This document shows positions 57,579 to 64,000 of a DNA stretch of 64,000 nucleotides, piece after piece. The stretch is from Labyrinthula sp. Ha (Eukaryota > Sar > Bigyra > Labyrinthulida > Labyrinthulaceae). The notes beneath the pieces are model-generated. The model was given only the letters and a program-made list of their open reading frames with translations. It was not told the DNA's origin and made no database searches. A program made the position numbers and the translations under genes. Each line of letters begins with the position of its first letter. The stretch's first letter is position 1. The stretch is taken from NCBI GenBank assembly GCA_015227615.1, contig JAALGZ010000039.1, forward strand, positions 62,001 to 126,000. The letters run 5' to 3'.

Positions 57579-60543
57579 ATTTTTTAAAGTAGTTTTATAT
57601 TGTATTACTTTGAATTTGCTGGGAGTTAATTATGGGAATTTTAATGAAATTATTGTTTCAGAATTCAGTTTAATGTATTTATTTAAGACACGAAAATGTT
57701 CCCGGCGCTGGTACATTTTTTACGTATTCTTCTGCTTTTATTTGTTTATTTTGCGTGTCGTGGTTTTATCGGTAGTGCTGTGATATACTGATAAGAAATC
57801 CGGGCGTGGGAAGAAATCTGAATTTATATTATTGAGAGTTTGAGAGTTTTTCTTAGCAGGTAGAAACTGCGAATACGAACAAAACATGAATAAAGTCAGT
57901 TGATAGGAAAAGGAATCGATTACCTTTCTGAGAATTTAGGAATACTTATAGTAGGAACCCAGGTTATTGAATATTCTTTACTTCGTCAAGTTTTGATGGA
58001 AAGAAAAGAAAATTAACGTGGTGTACTTTAGAGCTTCTAGTTAGTATTGATTATTTCTTGTAGGTGTTGGGCTACGTCAAAGGTATTGATAGATTACGCA
58101 GAGCAAATTCATAAGTTTTAAATTATATCTTGTTTCTTATGAGCTTTTTCACTGGATGATGACCTCTCAATTGAAGGCAGTACTAAGACTGCGAACAAAA
58201 CTTGAATGCTGTGGACTAACAAATATTTTTTTCTGCATAAGTTATTGATTCTCAATTAAGGTTTACAATGGATCGTAGATAGTTGTGCCACAGATTTCTA
58301 ACAGGCTCAGACAAATTGACCTGTTTCCTTATTGGGCTACCTCTTCGCAACATACTGAACGTTGTACACAAATGGTAACTTGTGGACAAGGTAGTGAAAG
58401 AAAACATTATGGAAGAATTTAAAAGGTTTCCTATGGAAACAACGAGGTAATGATGATAGTGTTTTAACATCTTCATGTTTGTGCCACTAAATAGAAAATA
58501 ATAGATTTCGATTGGCTTTTAATAGAGGCTTGAAGAAGCGTTAAAGCCCTGAAAATAAACAAAACTAATATTGGTAAAACAACATTGACAAGTTCGTAAG
58601 CTAGTGGAGGATGAGAAAACATGAATCCCGGGTTTTGTATTACATTGCTTTTCACATTATATGAAGAGGTAAAAATCGTTGTACCTCGTCAAGGGCCGAG
58701 AAACCATCTCGCTGCTTTGACTGTTGCTGTTGCCAAACATATCCATGTAGCTCTAAGAATTACACTTAATGAAGAAGAAGTCACTAAAAAGAAGTTAATG
58801 TGACTTTGGCGCTGTGCATTTTACTCAGTGGTGAACATTTTCACTGTTGAATGGTTTATATAAGAACTGGCCAACAAGGAATTTTGGTACATTTAATATC
58901 AGTCCACCCTAAAGTTGTGCCAGGAATCTTGAAGGCAGTTGATTGACACAAAATGTCAGTAGTGATGTTTTTCTACAAGGGAAATCCCTGCTCCAAAATA
59001 CTAAGCGCTTGGTTAATCCAGTCAGAAAATAGAAGAAGAAATGCAATTGTGATTTTATTTAATAAGACTTAGAGTAAATAGAATTGGGAACTTAAAATGA
59101 CCATGGCTTTTGTTTCATAATTAAAGCTTGTAATAGGAGTTTGTACTCAAATGATGCTAAAAAATTATCATTAACCAGTATACCTTGTGGAAGACATTTA
59201 CTTAGCAACCCAAATTTCATAAGTGAAACCTCGTCGTAAACAAATCCTTCCCCTCTATACCATATAAGAAAACTCCTGACTCATAAGTTGATACTACGTC
59301 GATGTTCAAAATAGTAATATTAATATTGGAGAAATGTGCGAATATAGCTTAACAGTACTTACTTCTCATGTGAAAACCCCAATGCTATAAGTAATTATTA
59401 CAATCTCTTCACCCAGCAGAGACCAAAATAAGTTAATATCTAAGAATACTTAAAAAAAGTTTGAGATAGACACAAAGATGCTATGTTTATCAGTTTAGAA
59501 TATTATTTAGAAATTGCCTCTATATAAGAAAACTATAAGTAATATTTGCTATGGACTGGAACTTATGGTGAAACATTCGGATTCTCAAAACATTTCCCTC
59601 TTTGACTATTGCAAAACGTAAAGAGCGTTATTGCCATTTGAAGGTCGAAGTTATATTCGTTTTCTTGAGTTTTAGTTAAATCGTAGAACATTTTTCAATA
59701 CCGTTGTTAAGCTTTGCACAGTCATAGAACTAGGAATGAAGAAAGAACCAAAGGTTGTTTTGCCAATAATATCAAGTATTGAGCATAATCCTTCTTCTTG
59801 TCCTAGATTTGCAAAATAGGATTGTAAATAAGTGTAAATTTTGGGGGCCCAGGGGCAATATTATGGTACAAGTGAAGAAAACTAAGTAAGGTTAGGTAAT
59901 ATTGGTTACTGAAATTTATAATTAGTGCCTTGATAGTAGTTTCAAATAATGTAGAAAAAGTTTAGGATGTTCATTGTCTATAATGACATAGTTTAGGGAA
60001 GAAAACATGAATTTTTATTTGAGTGGAACCGACGTGATTAACAATCTCTGTTAAATACGAACGTCTTTAGCTTGGAAGCAACATATACATCGTAATAATT
60101 CCGTACTGTTTTTTTCACCAACAACCATTCATCTATTGTGTCCACATAAACTAGGTTTGCCTAGAAAGAAAATTTTCACAGGAGAACATCTTCCAGTTTT
60201 AAAACTTTTGTGGTTGTTTTACTCGTTACGCTAAGTACTTTTCGAAACTAATTTATTTTGTCTGTCTTTTAGTACTTCTTGTTAATATTTTTTGAAAAGT
60301 TTTAACATGTTGCTGAGGTTTATTTCTTAACCTGTTTCCTACACGTGATATACACCCAAGTGCTTAGTGGTTTGAGTGTCGTAGAGCTAATTGTTGGTGT
60401 ATTGCCATTGAAAATATATATCTGGAATACACATTTAACAAGTAACTGACATAGAGTACATATTAAAGCTTTCTGAACTTATATGATAAGATATCACACA
60501 GTATAACAGCAAAGTAAAGATAAATTATATATTTACGCTCTAG
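57579..60543. other. Gene desert with scattered decayed coding-like pieces
   Basis: No intact gene. Short protein-like stretches appear on the plus strand at about 58380-58450 (VVKENIMEEFKRFP) and 58621-58803 (60 codons), but neighbouring frames are closed and no family is recognised. They may be remnants of one dead gene or chance. Confidence 0.35.
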
Positions 60544-61041
60544 TTACAACGTCTGGATCATGACAAACTGTTTAGTAAATTTATTGCTAACAGCAAACTT
60601 TGTATCTCGGTTTAAAATACATTTTTGCTTCTCCTCATCACTTTTCATTTCATCCATTGTTTCCGAAAGAAAGTGGGTGTTTCTGGAACTTTCTTTCTTG
60701 TCCGCAGTAACTCTTTTCTTCATAGTAACGTGTTCAAAAACTTTCTCTCTACTATTTTTGCATTCAAATGAGCCCATCAGTTCACTAAAACTAAGTTCCA
60801 ACCTACCAAACTCAATTCTAAGCTTCTCAAACTCAACATTTCTTTGATCTAGTTTTGTCAAGTAAGGTTCTGTGAATGTTTCCTTTGACTCTGTCAAGAA
60901 TTTCTTTGTCTTGACCGATACGGGTAGCATATCTTCTTTAATCTTTCTTTGATCTTCTACCCAGTTTCCTAACAAAGTTTTCTTGGAATATATATTCTTA
61001 TGCCCACAAACTCCGAACCCCTTAGTTTTCCATGTCGTCAT
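60544..61041 (-). CDS. CFAP68 (C11orf1)-like putative ciliary protein
   Basis: 165 residues. The N-terminal block TTWKTKGFGVCGHKNIYSKKTLLGNW resembles the G-W-R-C-T-x-N-E-x-x-Y-S-x2-T-L-M-G-N-W core of CFAP68/C11orf1, a microtubule inner protein of cilia and flagella, and is followed as there by an acidic/basic V-E-D-Q-R stretch. The remaining 120 residues are charged and helical, and I recognise nothing in them. If right, the organism builds a flagellum. It is divergent from PanB; the 97-bp gap contains one ATTGG box at 61076. A different protein sharing this short motif is the main alternative. Confidence 0.5.
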   Translation of the reverse strand: MTTWKTKGFGVCGHKNIYSKKTLLGNWVEDQRKIKEDMLPVSVKTKKFLTESKETFTEPYLTKLDQRNVEFEKLRIEFGRLELSFSELMGSFECKNSREKVFEHVTMKKRVTADKKESSRNTHFLSETMDEMKSDEEKQKCILNRDTKFAVSNKFTKQFVMIQTL

Positions 61042-61138
61042 TAGCTTTATTAAACGGAAATGAAAAACTATTTTGATTGGCTAACTTGAGCTTCCATGAA
61101 ATTTCCCCGGACGGAAAGGTAGGAATAAATGAAACCAA

Positions 61139-62167
61139 ATGCAGAAGATTTGGAACAAGAACAAAGGATTGCTGAAGCTATGCAGGCGCTTTTCAAATAC
61201 AACTAAAAATAATTCAAAGCAGGATAAAATCATGTCTGCGCCAGCTCCAGTACATAAAAATGTTTCAATACATACTCTACAAGACAAGAAACACAAGAAT
61301 ATACCGATTACAATGGTCACTGCGTACGATTATCCTTCTGCAGTGCACGTAGACAAAGCAGGAATTGATGTACTTCTTGTAGGAGACTCTCTTGGAATGG
61401 TGGAACTTGGGTTTGATACAACGCTTCCTGTTTCCATGGATATGATGGTTCATCATTGCCAAGCTGTAGTTCGTGGATGTAGAAGACCGCTCTTAGTAGC
61501 AGATCTTCCATTTGGTTCATTTGAAGCTTCAGAAGCTGAAGCCATTCGAAATTCTTCTATATTATTGAAAGAAGGGGGAATGGATGCTGTAAAAATAGAA
61601 GGTGGAAAGAAAAGAGCACATTTACTCTCCGCTGTAGTTGATTCAGGTGTCGCAGTGATGGGTCACATTGGATTAACACCACAGGCTGTGAGTGGATTAG
61701 GTGGTTTTAAAGCCCAAGGAAAAACAGCTGAAGCTGCAGAGAGGTTAATTGAAGATGCGCTGGCTTTAGAAGATGCAGGAGTTTTTGGTATTGTGCTTGA
61801 ATGTGTTCCTGAAATAGTTGGTACTGAGCTGTCTAAAGTAGCCACCGTGCCTATAATTGGCATTGGTAGTGGTAAGGGAACAGATGGGCAAGTTTTGGTG
61901 TACCATGATTTACTTGGTATGATGCAACACTATCATCATGCAGAATTTACACCTAGTTTTTCTAAACAGTATGCAAGTGTTGGGTATGAGATACAAAATG
62001 GACTTGCAAAATATAAAGAAGAAGTTGAGAACAGGATATTTCCAGGCGAAGGTTTTGCTCCTTATAAAATTAATAAGACCGAGACGGAAAAGTTTGTTGA
62101 AGTTTCTAAACGCTATTATAGAAAAACTGAGTCTAAGGAGCAAGAAGACAATATTAAAGTGTACTAG
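61139..62167 (+). CDS. panB: 3-methyl-2-oxobutanoate hydroxymethyltransferase (ketopantoate hydroxymethyltransferase)
   Basis: Adds a hydroxymethyl group from methylene-tetrahydrofolate to alpha-ketoisovalerate, giving ketopantoate, the first step of the pantoate branch of vitamin B5 synthesis. 342 residues with no intron. The first 30 residues (MQKIWNKNKGLLKLCRRFSN) look like a mitochondrial presequence, agreeing with the organelle used by fungi and plants; MSAPAPV at residue 32 would be a cytosolic start. Core blocks: ITMVTAYDYPSA, LLVGDSLGMVELGFDTT (metal-binding Asp), LLVADLPFGS (Asp), AVKIEGG (Glu), VMGHIGLTPQ and PIIGIGSGKGTDGQVLV, all matching PanB. Animals lack the enzyme, so pantothenate is probably made rather than required. 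Adenylate kinase follows 160 bp downstream on the same strand. Confidence 0.95.
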   Translation: MQKIWNKNKGLLKLCRRFSNTTKNNSKQDKIMSAPAPVHKNVSIHTLQDKKHKNIPITMVTAYDYPSAVHVDKAGIDVLLVGDSLGMVELGFDTTLPVSMDMMVHHCQAVVRGCRRPLLVADLPFGSFEASEAEAIRNSSILLKEGGMDAVKIEGGKKRAHLLSAVVDSGVAVMGHIGLTPQAVSGLGGFKAQGKTAEAAERLIEDALALEDAGVFGIVLECVPEIVGTELSKVATVPIIGIGSGKGTDGQVLVYHDLLGMMQHYHHAEFTPSFSKQYASVGYEIQNGLAKYKEEVENRIFPGEGFAPYKINKTETEKFVEVSKRYYRKTESKEQEDNIKVY

Positions 62168-62198
62168 GTGCAGTGTTGAGTTTATTTATTAAGGTTTC

Positions 62199-62254
62199 AT
62201 TGGTTAGTTCATCCAATCATTTGAAGGTTCATCTAATTGGTTATTTCGACCAAT
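62199..62254 (+). promoter_or_regulatory. Cluster of four CCAAT/ATTGG boxes ahead of adenylate kinase
   Basis: ATTGG at 62199 and 62236, and CCAAT at 62213 and 62250, alternate in orientation within 56 bp, 70-130 bp before the adenylate kinase ATG. This is the same element type as ahead of ACADM. Confidence 0.5.
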
Positions 62255-62326
62255 CAAGATAGTGTCGGAAAAGCAAACGGATAGAAAAACGTCGGAAAAA
62301 GTAGGAGTAGAATAGAGTTTAGAGGG

Positions 62327-63141
62327 ATGAAGAAACTGATTTTGTTAGGAGCACCAGGTAAATTTCAATTATTATAAGTATAATTTATCATCTTAATTAT
62401 TATAGAAATGCTTTACAAGTATTCTTACTTTCATAGGTGCTGGGAAAGGAACTTACTCGAATTTGCTCGCTTCAAATTATAATCTATGTGTTTTGAGTGT
62501 TGGTGATGTAATTCGAGCTGAAATAAAAAAGGAAACAGATATAGGAAAACAGTTTAAACAGTATAATAATTCTGGAAAACTTGTTCCGGATAAGCTAGTA
62601 ATTAATTTGGTACAGAAAGAGTTAGAAACACTTCCCAAAAACTTTTCAGGGATAATTTTTGTATGTTTATTCTCCGACTATAACTCTTTAGGATGGATTT
62701 CCAAGAACAATTCCTCAAGCAAAAGCTTTGGAGAATTTCTTAAAGCTAGATCATGTTTTAAACTTGAATATGGAAAGCGAATATTTAATTGACAAAATTC
62801 TGGGTAGAAGAATTTGTTCCAACCCAACTTGTAAGAAAAGTTTTAATGTAACACATGTTAGAAATAAAGAACGAGGAGTCGATATGCCACCGTTATTGCC
62901 CAAGAATGGCTCTAAATCACAATGTGACTGTGGATCAGTGTTGGTGAAACGTGCGGATGATGTTTTAGATGTAGTTCAGAATAGACTCAGAGTGTATGAA
63001 AAACAAACAATGCCTTTGTTGGATTTCTATGAAAGCAAAGGATTATTAAAAACTGTAAATATTAAAAAAGGTTTAGGAGATTTTCCGAAAATAGTGGAAA
63101 AATTAGGAATGAAAACGAAGACTAGAACAAGCAGATTATAA
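62327..63141 (+). CDS. AK: Adenylate kinase, zinc-LID type, three exons
   Basis: Interconverts ATP + AMP and 2 ADP. Exons 62327-62357, 62437-62660 and 62692-63141 give 234 residues. The 79-nt first intron cuts the P-loop; splicing gives MKKLILLGAPGAGKGTYSN. The 31-nt second intron is fixed by GIIFDGFPRTIPQAKALENF, the family's D-G-F-P-R-T block. Other landmarks: LSVGDVIRAEI and GKLVPDKLVINLV (AMP site), GRRICSN-PTC and CDCG, whose four Cys would bind zinc in the LID, and KRADDVLDVVQNRLRVYE. With both the long LID and the zinc Cys it is a long-type kinase. No presequence is visible, so it is likely cytosolic. Its stop is 3 bp from the stop of the convergent membrane-protein gene. CCAAT boxes lie in its promoter. 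Confidence 0.93.
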
Positions 63142-63144
63142 CTT

Positions 63145-63990
63145 TTAAATGTCAATACTTTTTGAAAGCTTTTTGAGAGTTATAGCTACCTGAGTAGCAG
63201 ATTTCTGTAAAGTTATTGTTTGTTTTGATGTTTTTTGTGTTCGAACTTTCAGATTAGTTTGCAAAATCTTCAATGAGAGTAATGCACCAAAAGAAAACTT
63301 TAGTGGCAGAACAAATTGAAAAAGAAGGTTACCTTCTGATAAAAGAGGAATAGCACTTAGTAGAAAGAACATAATAAAAGTGGTCACAGTCGCTGATCGT
63401 AATGTCTTAAGTCTTCGTACTAAACCAAATAGTTTTTTGTCTTCAGTGTTCAAGCGTGCTTCCAATGACGTCAGCAAACTTTGAGCGTCCGTTAAAATGT
63501 TTGTAAATAAGTAGATTGAAAGAATCAGAAAAAAGGTAAAATTAACTAAACATAGAAATAAGAACAACTTAGCCAATATTTTAGATGTATTCTTTGATGT
63601 AAATAAAATAGAAAGCAAAACAAAACAAGTAAGAACGCTTATAACAGTCGTAAATTTAAAAACAAACGTGTAAAGTTCTAACCGCTTTCTCGAAAAGTTA
63701 TTTTTGATTATTATACTTTCTAGAAGAAAAACAATATACTTATTCAGAAATGTTGCTAAAGCTAAAAATAAGTTTAATAAAGAAAAAGTATATAGAAGTG
63801 TAATTCCAACATCTATTCCCACTGACCTTTCCGGGTGCAAGAATTTAAGTATAAAGAGTGGGATTAAACAAGAACACACTAAAAATGTTGGAATTAACCT
63901 CTTGACTTGAGAAATTTTTTTTGTACTTAGTACATAGCAAAGAAAAAGTAATAAATATAAACCTGCTGTAGTCAGGTACATAATTTTCAT
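63145..63990 (-). CDS. Multi-pass membrane protein, about 7 TM, unknown
   Basis: 281 residues, intron-free, with hydrophobic segments near residues 5-22, 33-50, 60-80, 110-132, 140-165, 195-215 and 222-242. It ends in a basic tail with the Lys/Thr/Gln-rich TQKTSKQTITLQKSATQ. The layout resembles the 7-8-TM protein at 42770-43912, but no shared motif is clear. The ATG is 10 bp from the end of the window, so an upstream exon cannot be excluded. No family recognised. Confidence 0.6.
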   Translation of the reverse strand: MKIMYLTTAGLYLLLFLCYVLSTKKISQVKRLIPTFLVCSCLIPLFILKFLHPERSVGIDVGITLLYTFSLLNLFLALATFLNKYIVFLLESIIIKNNFSRKRLELYTFVFKFTTVISVLTCFVLLSILFTSKNTSKILAKLFLFLCLVNFTFFLILSIYLFTNILTDAQSLLTSLEARLNTEDKKLFGLVRRLKTLRSATVTTFIMFFLLSAIPLLSEGNLLFQFVLPLKFSFGALLSLKILQTNLKVRTQKTSKQTITLQKSATQVAITLKKLSKSIDI

Positions 63991-64000
63991 TAGTAGAATT

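Overview
The window is nuclear DNA of a mitochondriate, probably flagellated, AT-rich protist. Evidence: spliceosomal introns, a USP39/Sad1 splicing factor, a full-size ABCA transporter, mitochondrial-type MCAD and PanB, and a small protein resembling the ciliary CFAP68. Seven of the eight introns that can be placed by protein homology are only 28-32 nt long (the eighth is 79 nt); all start GTA and end TAG. TAA, TAG and TGA all serve as stops, so there is no ciliate-type code change. I cannot name the lineage.

Genes sit in tight islands separated by 3-7 kb AT-rich deserts. (1) 5.6-7.1 kb: an SLC49/FLVCR-like MFS transporter behind an unusual promoter region with repeated GTTACCG words. (2) 13.9-16.3 kb: pantothenate kinase and a membrane-anchored SRPBCC protein. 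(3) 23.8-31.8 kb: a small secreted protein, ACADM, and a pair of identical-looking leishmanolysin (M8)-like proteins on a 1,632-bp inverted repeat around a 2,667-bp spacer. (4) 32.5-34.0 kb: a type II membrane LRR-like protein. (5) 38.9-43.9 kb: USP39, a B-box-containing protein starting 8 bp after it, and a convergent multi-pass membrane protein. (6) 47.1-57.6 kb: a 2,536-aa ABCA transporter, a possible SDHD-like membrane subunit, a small one-TM protein and a second type II LRR-like protein. (7) 60.5-64.0 kb: CFAP68-like protein, PanB, adenylate kinase and a multi-pass membrane protein. The desert at 7-13.9 kb holds a decayed LINE reverse transcriptase on the minus strand.

Functionally, PanB (pantoate branch) and PanK (first step from pantothenate to CoA) suggest CoA synthesis from endogenous pantothenate; MCAD uses CoA thioesters in mitochondrial beta-oxidation. 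Metabolic genes carry CCAAT/ATTGG boxes, clustered ahead of ACADM and adenylate kinase.

The most unusual locus is the head-to-head M8-like pair. The HExxH zinc motif has become HExxK and the third ligand position also lacks His, yet the rest of the fold signature is intact. There is no N-terminal signal peptide, and a C-terminal membrane segment suggests tail anchoring. The copies are identical over most of the repeat and differ mainly at their last 40 codons, which points to recent duplication or continuing gene conversion of a catalytically dead protease-fold protein.
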